This document shows positions 36,188 through 44,295 of a stretch of DNA of 64,000 nucleotides, piece by piece. How positions within the stretch are numbered: the stretch's first letter is position 1; the number at the start of each line of letters is the position of its first letter. The position numbers and the translations under genes were made by a program. Origin of the DNA: an uncultured Parabacteroides sp. (GTDB lineage: Bacteria; Bacteroidota; Bacteroidia; Bacteroidales; Tannerellaceae); assembly GCF_947855115.1 (NCBI RefSeq), contig NZ_CANTZW010000018.1, positions 23,980 through 87,979 on the forward strand, in the 5' to 3' direction. Below the pieces are notes generated by a model that was given only the letters and a program-made list of their open reading frames with translations, ran no database searches and had not been told where the DNA came from.

Positions 36188-36195
36188 TATTTTTG
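36188..36195 (+). promoter_or_regulatory. -7 box for the Lrp-type regulator gene
   Basis: TATTTTTG fits TAnnTTTG, about 65 bp before the ATG at 36261. The leader between is AT-rich. Confidence 0.45.
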
Positions 36196-36260
36196 TCCTG
36201 TTTTGTATTCTATAATCCTGATTCGGGAATGTTAAATCAAATAAAACAGGAAAAAAAACT

Positions 36261-36734
36261 ATGGCACTGCTTGATGAGACAGATATTGAGATTCTCCATT
36301 CTTTGCAAAAGGACGCGAAGATCAACACGAAAGAGCTTTCGGAAAGGCTTCATATTTCCAAAACCCCTATTTACGAGCGGATCAAACGTTTGGAGAACGA
36401 AGGGTATATAAAAGGGTATGTAGCATTGGTCGACAATAAGAAAATAGGATTACCCTTGATTGTTTTTTGTAATGTATCTTTAGCCGTTCACGATGATGAG
36501 CACATAGAACGTTTCAAGGAAGAAATACGGAATATCGACGAAATAATGGAATGTTATTCGACGGGAGGTATTTATGATTTCTTTGTGAAAGTGGTTCTTA
36601 AGGATTTAGACGCCTATAATCGGTTTGTGTTTGAGAAATTGACCAAGGTACATGGTATCGTGAAAATGCAAAGTTCTTTTGTGCTCAATGAGATTAAGCA
36701 TACTACGGTTTTGAATATACCTAAAAACGGTTGA
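36261..36734 (+). CDS. Lrp/AsnC-family transcriptional regulator
   Basis: 157-aa regulator. The N-terminal winged helix is clear: LLDETDIEILHSLQKDAKIN then TKELSERLHISKTPIYERIK (about 22-41) and the wing LENEGYIKGY. The C-terminal RAM ligand-sensing domain (about 65-150) has the expected beta-alpha-beta order, including ECYSTGGIYDFFVKVVLKD. It probably senses an amino acid or related effector and controls the divergent EamA transporter (inference). A terminator follows. Confidence 0.94.
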   Translation: MALLDETDIEILHSLQKDAKINTKELSERLHISKTPIYERIKRLENEGYIKGYVALVDNKKIGLPLIVFCNVSLAVHDDEHIERFKEEIRNIDEIMECYSTGGIYDFFVKVVLKDLDAYNRFVFEKLTKVHGIVKMQSSFVLNEIKHTTVLNIPKNG

Positions 36735-36736
36735 GT

Positions 36737-36770
36737 GACATTCCATGTCACAATAGAATGTCTCTTTTTT
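36737..36770 (+). terminator. terminator after the Lrp-type gene
   Basis: gacattc (36737-36743) pairs with gaatgtc (36756-36762), followed by a T-rich run ending in six T (36765-36770). An alternative hairpin gtgacat/atgtcac (36735-36751) overlaps the left arm. Confidence 0.65.
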
Positions 36771-36795
36771 ACTATGGAATTGATCGTGGGCCATT

Positions 36796-36803
36796 TATAT
36801 TTG
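36796..36803 (+). promoter_or_regulatory. -7 box for the AraC-type gene
   Basis: TATATTTG, perfect TAnnTTTG, 24 bp before the ATG at 36828. Confidence 0.5.
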
Positions 36804-36827
36804 CCTCAATAATTTAGTTTTTATAAG

Positions 36828-37634
36828 ATGCAGTCATTTGAGATAATAAAGCCCATTCACGTATTAACTCCTTATGTGAGATATTATTGGATATTGGAAG
36901 ATAGTGCGGATATTCCTGTATCCGAACGAACTTTGCCTACCGGCTGCATACAATTGGTATTTCATAGAGGTAAAAGGCTTTTATTGGTAGGAAAAACAGA
37001 ATCACAGCCTCGGGCATTCATCTGTGGGCAATGTCTCAATTTTTCAGATGTGATGTCGGCTGGAAAGATTGAAATGATCACGGTTGTATTCCAGCCCCAC
37101 GCGGCGAGAGCCATCCTTCAACTTCCCCTTAAGTTATTTTATGGAGAACTTATCGCCTTGGATGACATAGAAGATCTGGAATTATCAATTTTATCCAGAA
37201 GGGTGATAGAGGCAGACAATCACGATGCTTGTATCTGCTTGATCGAACAGTTTCTGATTCGCCGTCTGCGCATGCTCGAAGAATATGAGTATAACTTAAG
37301 ACGAATATCCGCTGTCCTCCATAAAATAAATAAGCAAGCGAAAATAAATATTTCCGGGCTATCGGAAACCGCATGCCTCAGCCCCAAGCAATTCAACCGG
37401 GTTTTCTTGGATTATGTGGGAGCTGCGCCAAAAGAGTTTGTCCGTATTATAAGGATGCAACGGGCTTTGTTTACGATACAGCAAGATCCATCCATCTCGT
37501 TCGCTCAGTTGGCTTATGAATGCGGATTCTCAGACCAGTCGCATATGATAAAGGAGTTCAGGTTGTTTTCGGGTTATACACCGACGGAGTATCTTTCCGT
37601 ATGCGCTCCTTATTCCGATTATTTCTCGGAATAA
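36828..37634 (+). CDS. AraC-family transcriptional regulator
   Basis: 268-aa regulator. The N-terminal part (about 1-150) matches the DUF6597/cupin-like sensor seen in many AraC proteins (YYWILED..., LPTGCIQLVFHRG, VVFQPHAARAILQLPL). The C-terminal part (about 160-260) has the two helix-turn-helix motifs: ISGLSETACLSPKQFNRVFL followed by GAAPKEFVRIIRMQRAL, and ISFAQLAYECGFSDQSHMIK followed by FRLFSGYTPTEYL. The ligand is unknown. The gene precedes a VOC protein and a methyltransferase, which might be targets. Each of those has its own -7 box. Confidence 0.93.
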   Translation: MQSFEIIKPIHVLTPYVRYYWILEDSADIPVSERTLPTGCIQLVFHRGKRLLLVGKTESQPRAFICGQCLNFSDVMSAGKIEMITVVFQPHAARAILQLPLKLFYGELIALDDIEDLELSILSRRVIEADNHDACICLIEQFLIRRLRMLEEYEYNLRRISAVLHKINKQAKINISGLSETACLSPKQFNRVFLDYVGAAPKEFVRIIRMQRALFTIQQDPSISFAQLAYECGFSDQSHMIKEFRLFSGYTPTEYLSVCAPYSDYFSE

Positions 37635-37677
37635 CCAAGATGTCTGTTTTTTTCTATCGTATAGGCTCCGTACACTC

Positions 37678-37685
37678 TACTTTTG
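37678..37685 (+). promoter_or_regulatory. -7 box for the VOC gene
   Basis: TACTTTTG, perfect TAnnTTTG, 47 bp before the ATG at 37733. Confidence 0.45.
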
Positions 37686-37732
37686 TGGTGTCTTTGCGAG
37701 GACACCAGTAGTAACTATAAAAAGAAAACAAA

Positions 37733-38095
37733 ATGAACAATTCAATTGCCTTTTTTGAGATCCCAACCGTGGACTTTTATCGAGCGATCGATTTCTATGA
37801 GACAATCCTTGGAGTAAAACTTTCGGTTATGGAGTGTGAGACGGAGAAGATGGCCTGTTTTATCGAACGGGGAGAAACTGTTGGAGCCTTGTTTCTCGCT
37901 CCCGGTTACCAACCTTCGCCAAATGGTATCTTGATTCACTTTTATAGCCAGGATATTGGGAGTACTTTATCTAAAGTATTGGAGAAGGGAGGGAAAATTA
38001 TCATACCCAGGACAAAGATAAAGGCCGAAAACAAAGGATACTTCGCCGTTTTAGGAGATAGCGAGGGAAATCACGTTGGCATCTACGAAAAATAA
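37733..38095 (+). CDS. VOC-superfamily (glyoxalase/bleomycin-resistance fold) protein
   Basis: 120-aa single-domain protein with the beta-alpha-beta-beta-beta modules of the VOC fold: IAFFEIPTVDFYRAIDFYET at the start and YFAVLGDSEGNHVGIYEK at the end, both standard for the family. The metal-ligand positions (E14-like FEIP, and the C-terminal HVGIYE Glu) are plausible. Function within the superfamily cannot be assigned; many such small proteins act in resistance or small-molecule binding. Confidence 0.88.
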   Translation: MNNSIAFFEIPTVDFYRAIDFYETILGVKLSVMECETEKMACFIERGETVGALFLAPGYQPSPNGILIHFYSQDIGSTLSKVLEKGGKIIIPRTKIKAENKGYFAVLGDSEGNHVGIYEK

Positions 38096-38132
38096 GTATC
38101 TTCGGCCAAAATATCCTTGATAAACAGCATAT

Positions 38133-38867
38133 ATGAAAGAAAACAAGTATGATGATGAGCGTTTTTTTAGTCAATACAGCCAAATGTCACGTTCTGTACA
38201 AGGACTGAGAGGGGCGGGCGAATGGCATGAGCTAAAAAAGATGCTGCCTGATTTTAACGGAAAGCGTGTGTTGGATTTAGGATGTGGTTTTGGTTGGCAT
38301 TGTCAATATGCCATAGAGCGAGGGGCGACCTTCGTTCTGGGCATTGACCTCTCCGAGAAAATGTTGGAGAAGGCCCGGGAGATAAATACCTCACCTTTGA
38401 TCGAATATAAAAGAATGGCAATCGAGGATTTCAATTTCGTGCCAGAATCTTTCGACGTGGTGATTAGCTCGTTGACATTCCATTATCTCGAGTCGTTCGA
38501 TGTGGTTTGTGCGGATGTGTATAAATGCTTAACGAAAGAAGGTGCCTTTGTCTTCTCCGTGGAGCATCCCATTTTCACGGCCTATGGTAGTCAAGATTGG
38601 ATATACGATCCGGAGGGTAGACTTATGCATTGGCCGGTGGATAATTATTTTAAGGAGGGAATCCGGCATGCTAGTTTTCTAGGAGAGGATGTTACCAAAT
38701 TCCATAAGACACTTACGACTTACGTGAACGGATTGCTCAAGGCGGGTTTTCGTATCACTCATCTCGTGGAGCCTCAACCGGACGAATCGATGTTGGATAC
38801 GGTTCCCGGGATGCGAGATGAGCTTCGTCGTCCGATGATGTTGCTTATCACCGCTCGAAAGAATTAG
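38133..38867 (+). CDS. class I SAM-dependent methyltransferase
   Basis: 244-aa cytoplasmic protein. The SAM-binding motif I is [20 protein letters not shown] (about 47-66); motif II acid in [16 protein letters not shown] (about 70-85); then [20 protein letters not shown]. The C-terminal stretch ([33 protein letters not shown]) is common in small-molecule methyltransferases of the UbiE/BioC-like group. The substrate is unknown. A TATCTTCG element at 38097-38104 is a near-match to the -7 box. Confidence 0.9.
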   Translation: MKENKYDDERFFSQYSQMSRSVQGLRGAGEWHELKKMLPDFNGKRVLDLGCGFGWHCQYAIERGATFVLGIDLSEKMLEKAREINTSPLIEYKRMAIEDFNFVPESFDVVISSLTFHYLESFDVVCADVYKCLTKEGAFVFSVEHPIFTAYGSQDWIYDPEGRLMHWPVDNYFKEGIRHASFLGEDVTKFHKTLTTYVNGLLKAGFRITHLVEPQPDESMLDTVPGMRDELRRPMMLLITARKN

Positions 38868-38876
38868 AAAAAAGCG

Positions 38877-38884
38877 TATCTTCG
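38877..38884 (+). promoter_or_regulatory. possible -7 box for queC-queF
   Basis: TATCTTCG, one position off TAnnTTTG, 61 bp before the queC ATG at 38945. It lies immediately after the methyltransferase stop and is identical to the element before that gene. Confidence 0.35.
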
Positions 38885-38944
38885 CGGCTGAAAAGATGTC
38901 TTTTCCGTGTGCTTGCTAAACCACGTATTAAAAACAAGAAAAAT

Positions 38945-39619
38945 ATGAAACAACAAGATGCCGCTTTGGTATGCTTCTCGGGTGGACAAGATTCCACGAC
39001 TTGCCTTTTCTGGGCGAAGAAGCATTTTTCACGTGTAGAGGCCGTATGCTTCACGTACGGACAGAAACATTCCTTGGAGATAGAGGTCGCCCGGAAGATC
39101 GCCGCAGATGCGGGTGTTCCTTTTCAGTTATTAGACGTATCGCTTATCAGCCAGCTAGATCCCAATTGCTCGCTTACGAATACAAGTATAGCCATGGATC
39201 AGGAAAAGCCGGATGATAGCTATCCAAACACGTTTGTACCCGGTCGTAATATGGTATTCCTTACTTTCGCCGCCATCTTAGCCCGGGGCAAGGGGATTTA
39301 TCATTTGGTGACAGGTATCTCCGAAGCCGATTATAGTGGTTATCCGGATTGCCGGGATACGTTTGTGCGCTCTCTTAACGTAACGCTGAATCTGGCGATG
39401 GACGAGGGATTCGTAATTCATACCCCACTTATGGATCGGGATAAAAGCGAAGTCTGGGAATTGTCGGATGAGCTTGGCGTATTTGATCTGGTACGTACGC
39501 AGACACTTACTTGCTACAACGGTGTCGTGGCTGAGGGATGCGGACATTGCCCCGCTTGCAAACTTCGTAAGGAAGGATTGGAGAAATATCTGAGAAGGAA
39601 AAAAGAAAAACAAAAGTAA
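38945..39619 (+). CDS. queC: 7-cyano-7-deazaguanine synthase
   Basis: 224-aa enzyme converting 7-carboxy-7-deazaguanine to preQ0 with ATP and ammonia. The PP-loop is [10 protein letters not shown] (S12-S17). The stretches [19 protein letters not shown] and [16 protein letters not shown] are family-specific, and the C-terminal zinc site is [12 protein letters not shown] plus an upstream Cys in QTLTCYNG. I chose the ATG at 38945: an in-frame start 12 codons upstream would add a basic tail without family support. queF follows 10 bp downstream. The earlier pathway enzymes (QueD, QueE, FolE) are not in the window. Confidence 0.96.
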   Translation: MKQQDAALVCFSGGQDSTTCLFWAKKHFSRVEAVCFTYGQKHSLEIEVARKIAADAGVPFQLLDVSLISQLDPNCSLTNTSIAMDQEKPDDSYPNTFVPGRNMVFLTFAAILARGKGIYHLVTGISEADYSGYPDCRDTFVRSLNVTLNLAMDEGFVIHTPLMDRDKSEVWELSDELGVFDLVRTQTLTCYNGVVAEGCGHCPACKLRKEGLEKYLRRKKEKQK

Positions 39620-39629
39620 ATAAAAGAGA

Positions 39630-40094
39630 ATGGACGAGAGAAAACAAGAGGGTGAGTTACGTTTATTGGGTGGCTCTACCGTATATAAGCAAGATTACGC
39701 TCCGGAAGTATTGGAGGCGTTTACGAACAAGCATCAAGAGAATGATTATTGGGTACGTTTCAATTGTCCGGAATTCACTAGTCTTTGCCCGATTACCGGG
39801 CAACCGGATTTCGCCACGATTCATATAGATTATATCCCCGACGTGAAAATGGTGGAGAGCAAAAGCTTGAAACTTTATCTTTTCAGTTTTCGTAATCACG
39901 GGGCGTTTCATGAGGATTGCGTGAATATTATCATGAAGGATTTGATAAAATTAATGGATCCGAAATACATCGAAGTTACCGGTATATTCACTCCGAGAGG
40001 CGGTATAAGTATTTATCCATATTGTAATTACGGTCGTCCGGGTACTAAATATGAACGGTTGGCAGAAAAAAGATTATTTGATCATAATCAATAA
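39630..40094 (+). CDS. queF: NADPH-dependent preQ0 reductase
   Basis: 154-aa single-module (type I) QueF that reduces the nitrile of preQ0 to preQ1, the next step after QueC in queuosine synthesis. The catalytic cysteine lies in [19 protein letters not shown] (about 47-65). The characteristic [20 protein letters not shown] motif follows at about 78-97, with the substrate-binding Glu and His. It overlaps no neighbour and starts 10 bp after queC, clearly in one transcript. Confidence 0.96.
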   Translation: MDERKQEGELRLLGGSTVYKQDYAPEVLEAFTNKHQENDYWVRFNCPEFTSLCPITGQPDFATIHIDYIPDVKMVESKSLKLYLFSFRNHGAFHEDCVNIIMKDLIKLMDPKYIEVTGIFTPRGGISIYPYCNYGRPGTKYERLAEKRLFDHNQ

Positions 40095-40133
40095 GATTTC
40101 TGACAAATCGTTATATATTCCGGTAGAAAAAGG

Positions 40134-40141
40134 TATATTTG
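40134..40141 (+). promoter_or_regulatory. -7 box for the DUF1080 gene
   Basis: TATATTTG, perfect TAnnTTTG, 40 bp before the ATG at 40182. Confidence 0.5.
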
Positions 40142-40181
40142 CAGCAAGAAATGTTAACTAACTAATAAATCATTTTAGACC

Positions 40182-40979
40182 ATGAACAAAAAATTACTTA
40201 CGGTTGCGGCTTTCGTTTTAGCGGGTTGCGTCGCTGTTGTCGCTCAAGACAAGAAACAAGAGTTCAAGATGCCTACAGGCTATGCGGGCATTACGCATGA
40301 GATGTCTGAGTTTTACGAACCCGTACCACCGGTTGTTACTCCGGGTACCGAGTTAAAAGGTGGTGGTTTTACCGCTCCATCGGATGCTATCGTATTATTC
40401 GACGGGAAGGATCTTTCCGCTTGGGAGAGCGTGAAAGGGGGTGCCGCGGAATGGGATGTACACGATGGGGTATTTACCGTGAACAAGAAGAAAGGTGATA
40501 TCCAGACCAAGCAGAAGTTCAATGATTTCCAGTTGCATATCGAATGGCAGGTTCCTACCAATATCACGGGGGAAAGCCAATTGAGAGGTAATAGCGGTAT
40601 CTTTTTGCAAGGTATGTATGAGGTTCAAATATTGGATTGCTACAATAATCCTACTTACGTGAACGGACAGACTGGTAGTATTTATAAACAGTCGATCCCA
40701 TTGGCTAACGCCATGCGTAAACCGGGCGAATGGAATGTATATGATATCATCTATACCGCCCCGACTTTCAAGGACGACGGTAGCTATCGTACGCACCCTG
40801 CCGTAACAGTCATCCACAACGGTGTAGTTCTGCAAAATCATACCATAATACAAGGTACGACGGAATGGATCGGTTTCCCGCAAGTCAAGAAACATGGCGC
40901 AGGCCCAATCATCTTGCAGAGCCACGGCGATCCTAGTGAACCGGTCAGCTTCCGTAATATATGGATTCGTGAGTTATAA
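40182..40979 (+). CDS. exported DUF1080 (3-keto-disaccharide hydrolase-like) protein
   Basis: 265-aa exported protein. The N-terminus MNKKLLTVAAFVLAGCVAVVAQ could be read as a lipobox (LAGC, Cys16) or as a type I signal cleaved after VVAQ. The DUF1080 jelly-roll domain spans about 65-265: AIVLFDGKDLSAWESV, FNDFQLHIEWQVPT, NSGIFLQGMYEVQILDCYNN and VSFRNIWIREL. Members are annotated as 3-keto-disaccharide hydrolases and are common in sugar-degrading Bacteroidetes. No partner dehydrogenase is adjacent, so the substrate is uncertain. A terminator and array C follow. Confidence 0.9.
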   Translation: MNKKLLTVAAFVLAGCVAVVAQDKKQEFKMPTGYAGITHEMSEFYEPVPPVVTPGTELKGGGFTAPSDAIVLFDGKDLSAWESVKGGAAEWDVHDGVFTVNKKKGDIQTKQKFNDFQLHIEWQVPTNITGESQLRGNSGIFLQGMYEVQILDCYNNPTYVNGQTGSIYKQSIPLANAMRKPGEWNVYDIIYTAPTFKDDGSYRTHPAVTVIHNGVVLQNHTIIQGTTEWIGFPQVKKHGAGPIILQSHGDPSEPVSFRNIWIREL

Positions 40980-41001
40980 GAAATGTGTTGATCGCAATAC
41001 A

Positions 41002-41039
41002 GGGGGATGGACTTGATTTCAGGTTCATCCCCCTTTTTT
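41002..41039 (+). terminator. terminator after the DUF1080 gene
   Basis: gggggatg (41002-41009) pairs with catccccc (41026-41033), followed by six T (41034-41039). Confidence 0.85.
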
Positions 41040-41044
41040 ATTAA

Positions 41045-41200
41045 GGAATTCCTGTTTCCTTGGGGAGACACACTCATTTCCACGGTGAGACATTATAGTT
41101 TCTTAAGCAGGAAACTGTAATGTCTTGCTATGGAAACTATAATTTCTTGCTGAAGAAACTGTAGTTTCCTCATAAAGAAATACGAGGAAACTGTAGTTTA
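41045..41200. repeat. array C: six 22-bp units with core GAAACTGTAGTTTC, plus a degenerate end
   Basis: Units start at 41045, 41067, 41089, 41111, 41133 and 41155, exactly 22 bp apart: a 14-bp core near GAAACTGTAGTTTC (arms GAAACT/AGTTTC) plus an 8-bp spacer. A seventh unit at 41177 is degenerate and contains another core copy shifted by 10 bp (41187). Units 3 and 4 are near reverse complements of each other, so they can pair as a longer hairpin. It begins 6 bp after a terminator, between convergent genes, in a 400-bp gene-free stretch. The rest (41201-41379) is AT-rich with no structure I can support. Confidence 0.85.
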
Positions 41201-41379
41201 ACGATTTTAGTTGACTACTTTCCGTCCAATCTATAAAATAGGGTTGACTCGATTTATAGTTAGTAATAAAAAGGGTCGTTCCTTTTGTTGTTTATTTCTG
41301 AAAGAGGTTTACTCTCTAATTATTTACCGGCAAAAATAATCAAGAGTATGTAATTGATTGATTAATAGTGATTATTATA

Positions 41380-42144
41380 TCATCTCTTCTCTGGCATATA
41401 TTTCCAGAAACGGGCTGGCATGTGTTGGCGATGAAGGCGTGGATTTAAACGTTCCTTGATTGCGATAGACTTAAAATACTCCTTCCACATACTTTGAAAA
41501 AGCTTTTCGTCTTTGTCCATGATATCTTCACTGAGCAATCCGGTCAGTAAATGTGAATCTTTCTCTTTGAAACGGACTTCTATCGTATCTTTAAGATCAT
41601 AATAATATCCATATTCTCTTTTTAAATCGTAAATAAGCCATTGTTGGTCTGCGAAACGGTCTTGTGCGTAAGGTAATACTAAAGGTAACACATTATATAT
41701 AGGTGCGATGGCGGCAAAGTAAGTTCCATCGGTGGCTTTTTGGAAACGAAAGAATTGCATCACTCGCAGGCGTTCGTTATTTACTTTCTTCCATATCTTG
41801 GCTGTTTCCAATATGTCCGGATCACCAAGATTGAACTCGATCGTGGCAGGAGCGTCAATCGCTTTCCGGATATACCGGAACAGCAACATATCTACTTCCG
41901 GTAATTCCGACAACCACGTTACCGTCAACCCGGAAAGGGAGGACTTAGAAATTTTTCTTTCAAGCCCTTTCCACACCCGTTCCGCTTTCCGGTCGTCCGT
42001 ATAAATCTGGATCGCCTCGTCGTAAAACAAAGGAAACGGCTCGCCCTCAGCCAATAACAAATCCGGAAAAGTTCGACGGGAATAAGCATCGAATACAGCG
42101 GTAAGCAGCCCCTCAAAAGTCTTGTCGTAAATAAATATAATCAT
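41380..42144 (-). CDS. DUF4130-type putative DNA metabolism protein, partner of the radical SAM protein
   Basis: 254-aa cytoplasmic protein starting MIIFIYDKTFEGLLTAVFDA, the signature opening of the TIGR03915/DUF4130 family. Other family-like stretches are RVMQFFRFQKATDGTYFAAI, ERFADQ-like QDRFADQQWLIYDLKREYGY and the C-terminal WKEYFKSIAIKERLNPRLHR. Members are nearly always encoded next to the radical SAM protein found here 26 bp upstream, and the pair has been proposed to modify or repair DNA; no reaction is established, to my knowledge. It is the second gene of a two-gene operon. Confidence 0.88.
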   Translation of the reverse strand: MIIFIYDKTFEGLLTAVFDAYSRRTFPDLLLAEGEPFPLFYDEAIQIYTDDRKAERVWKGLERKISKSSLSGLTVTWLSELPEVDMLLFRYIRKAIDAPATIEFNLGDPDILETAKIWKKVNNERLRVMQFFRFQKATDGTYFAAIAPIYNVLPLVLPYAQDRFADQQWLIYDLKREYGYYYDLKDTIEVRFKEKDSHLLTGLLSEDIMDKDEKLFQSMWKEYFKSIAIKERLNPRLHRQHMPARFWKYMPEKR

Positions 42145-42170
42145 TATCGATCCTTCTTATAAAACAGGCG

Positions 42171-43430
42171 TTAATCTATAAAAGGCAGTATGAGTTGCCG
42201 GTCATCTGTTTTCTTCCCGGTTTTTCTCGTCAATAGCTGTCGAACAGTCTCGGGGCTGACCTCATTCACGGTTTGCGTCGGGAGTTCACGGCAGGTAATA
42301 AAATAGCGTGCCTTTTTCATGACTACTCCTATTTTCTTCAATTGCTCAGAACCCAGATTGGCGTAACGCCGGGAAACGATTATGATCTTAGCCGATTTCA
42401 CGCCAATTCCCGGGACTCGGAGAAGCATCTCATAGTCCGCTTTATTTATATCTACCGGAAATACTTCCGGATGCCGTAGGGCCCAAGCCAACTTCGGGTC
42501 TACGTCTAGTTCCAGGTCCGGGTATGCGTCATTGACAATTTCATCTACTTTGAATTGATAAAAACGTAACAGCCAATCCGCTTGATACAAACGATTCTCT
42601 CGGACCAACGGAGGCGTGGTAAGCGCCGGAAGGCGGTTATCATATGTATTTACCGGAATGAATCCTGAATAATAAACACGTTTCATTGTAGGTCTCTGAT
42701 ATAAGGCAGATGATAAATGAAGTATATCCTTGTCGGTATCAGCCGTAGCGCCAACGATCATTTGCGTACTTTGCCCGGCGGGAGCGAATCGTGGGGCATA
42801 CCGGAAACGCTTGCGTTCCTCAGCGCTTTGTAATACGCCTTGCTGGATATAACGCATAGGGGCGAATACGCTTTTAAAATCCTTTTCCGGAGCTAAAGCC
42901 TGCAAACTCGCCTCATTCGGGATTTCTATGTTCACGCTTAAACGATCAGCGTAAAGCCCCGCCTCGTTCACCAATTCCTGGCTGGCTCCGGGAATGCTCT
43001 TCATATGTATGTATCCATTAAAGTGATGTATAAGGCGTAAATCCTTAATGGCCTTCACCAACCGCTCCATCGTGTAATCCGGGTTCCGGACTACACCGGA
43101 GCTCAGAAATAATCCCTCGATATAGTTACGCCGGTAAAACTCAATCGTGAGATTCACCAGCTCGGTAACGGAGAGTGTAGCCCTCGGCAAATCATTGCTT
43201 CGCCGGTTGATGCAGTAAGCGCAATCATACATACAATAATTTGTCAGCATGATCTTTAAAAGCGAGATACATCGTCCATCCTCAGCGAAACTATGGCAAA
43301 TCCCCCATCCCGCAGCGCTTCCGATAGCCCCGCTCTTATGTGAACGTGAGGTTCCGCTGGAGGCGCAGGATACGTCATATTTTGCCGATTCAGCCAAGAT
43401 TTTCAATTTCTCGAGTACTTTCTCGTCCAT
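42171..43430 (-). CDS. radical SAM protein with C-terminal helix-hairpin-helix (putative DNA modification/repair)
   Basis: 419-aa protein. The radical SAM cluster motif is C-x3-C-x2-C in TNYCMYDCAYCINRRSN (about 66-82). The SAM barrel continues to about 300, with GLFLSSGVVRNPDYTMERLV and SVNIEIPNEASL. A helix-hairpin-helix DNA-binding motif lies at about 340-370 (YEMLLRVPGIGVKSAKIIIV). This architecture is that of the TIGR03916 family, always paired with the DUF4130-type protein downstream. The combination of an iron-sulfur radical domain with a DNA-binding HhH suggests action on a DNA base; the lesion or modification is not known. It is not an anaerobic sulfatase-maturating enzyme: the extra SPASM cysteine clusters are absent. 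Confidence 0.9.
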   Translation of the reverse strand: MDEKVLEKLKILAESAKYDVSCASSGTSRSHKSGAIGSAAGWGICHSFAEDGRCISLLKIMLTNYCMYDCAYCINRRSNDLPRATLSVTELVNLTIEFYRRNYIEGLFLSSGVVRNPDYTMERLVKAIKDLRLIHHFNGYIHMKSIPGASQELVNEAGLYADRLSVNIEIPNEASLQALAPEKDFKSVFAPMRYIQQGVLQSAEERKRFRYAPRFAPAGQSTQMIVGATADTDKDILHLSSALYQRPTMKRVYYSGFIPVNTYDNRLPALTTPPLVRENRLYQADWLLRFYQFKVDEIVNDAYPDLELDVDPKLAWALRHPEVFPVDINKADYEMLLRVPGIGVKSAKIIIVSRRYANLGSEQLKKIGVVMKKARYFITCRELPTQTVNEVSPETVRQLLTRKTGKKTDDRQLILPFID

Positions 43431-43517
43431 ATTTTTGCGGGATTATTTCGTACAAAGATAATGATCTCGTAGGATCAATTGTACGCTTTAAAGAGATTTA
43501 AATCTGCCAAAAAGTCT

Positions 43518-43525
43518 TATATTTG
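43518..43525 (+). promoter_or_regulatory. -7 box upstream of the second ECF sigma gene
   Basis: TATATTTG fits TAnnTTTG. If used, it gives the sigma gene (start 43699) a leader of about 165 nt that contains the large palindrome at 43552-43680. Confidence 0.45.
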
Positions 43526-43551
43526 TATCGTGAAAATTTTGGAAGTGCCTT

Positions 43552-43680
43552 ACTTCGTTGAAATCGCCAGTTTTAACAGCACACAAGGCACAAGCCCTCG
43601 CTATATCTGCGGGTTGCTTGTCTGCGTGTGCATAGGTCTCTGGCGATACCTTACGAAGTGTGGGCAACAACCCGCTTTTT
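43552..43680 (+). other. large imperfect palindrome in the leader of the second ECF sigma gene
   Basis: Left arm acttcgttgaaatcgccag (43552-43570) matches right arm ctggcgataccttacgaagt (43640-43659); gcacac (43579-43584) pairs with gtgtgc (43626-43631); and a looser caagccctcgc/gcgggttgcttg pair closes the centre. An alternative stem gcgggttg (43609-43616) with caacccgc (43668-43675) is followed by five T. The two foldings are mutually exclusive, as in an attenuator. It may instead be a dispersed repeat: a minus-strand frame across it (ACALCAVKTGDFNEV) is of a type I recall as recurring in Bacteroides genomes, from memory only. Confidence 0.55.
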
Positions 43681-43698
43681 CTCTGAGCTAAAAAGGGC

Positions 43699-44295
43699 AT
43701 GGAAATATCTGGGCAAAATATTAAGAACTTGTTATCCTCTGTCTCTTCAGACGACAGAGGGGCATTTGAGCGTTTTTATAATTTATATTACGATCAGGTA
43801 TTCCGTTTCGCATATTATTGCCTTGGGGAGAAAGAGGCTTGTAAAGAGGTCGTGTCCGATGTATTCTTTTCCATTTGGAAGTCAAAAATACGCTTGAGAG
43901 ATGTAGACAATATAAATACTTATTTATATGTAACGGTAAGAAATGAAGCGCTTCGTCATATTTCAAAAAACAATAGCGTCAATAAAATCCCGATGGATCA
44001 ATTATGCTCATTTGAACCGGAAGAAGAATCCACTCCTGATGGAATATTGGAATCGCGAGAGATGCGGGAACTTTTAAATCTAGCGATTGATGAACTTCCT
44101 GAAAAATGTCGTCTGATATTCTTGATGATCCGTGAAGAAGGACTAAGTACTAAGGAGATCGCTAAAATTTTATCCATTCAGGAAAGTACGGTTCGAGTAC
44201 AAATGAAGATTGCGGTAGAGAAGTTAATAACACGGTTGAAATCGGACTTTCCTGATATTTCATTTGTTCTTATATTAATGTCTATTCTCCAGTAA
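43699..44295 (+). CDS. ECF-type RNA polymerase sigma factor, SusCD-associated (second locus)
   Basis: 198-aa sigma-70 family protein. Region 2 (about 20-90): FERFYNLYYDQVFRFAYYCL, KEVVSDVFFSIWKSKIRLRD, NTYLYVTVRNEALRHI. Region 4 (about 130-185): LPEKCRLIFLMIREEGLSTK and EIAKILSIQESTVRVQMKIA. Here the standard order is kept: FecR starts 110 bp downstream, then SusC and SusD. It should drive the second sulfatase locus. It follows a structured leader (43552-43680). Confidence 0.93.
   Translation: MEISGQNIKNLLSSVSSDDRGAFERFYNLYYDQVFRFAYYCLGEKEACKEVVSDVFFSIWKSKIRLRDVDNINTYLYVTVRNEALRHISKNNSVNKIPMDQLCSFEPEEESTPDGILESREMRELLNLAIDELPEKCRLIFLMIREEGLSTKEIAKILSIQESTVRVQMKIAVEKLITRLKSDFPDISFVLILMSILQ

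Noticed and set aside
38909..38944. Upstream in-frame start for queC
   Set aside because: It would add 12 mostly basic residues before the PP-loop strand without family support; the ATG at 38945 fits QueC proteins.
42171..43430. Radical SAM protein as the sulfatase-maturating enzyme for the five sulfatases
   Set aside because: It has a C-terminal helix-hairpin-helix instead of SPASM cysteine clusters and pairs with a DUF4130-type gene; it belongs to the putative DNA-acting family.
43488..43700. Small minus-strand and plus-strand proteins over the leader palindrome
   Set aside because: Both strands are open over the same palindrome, neither has start context, and the region is better explained as a structured leader or dispersed repeat.
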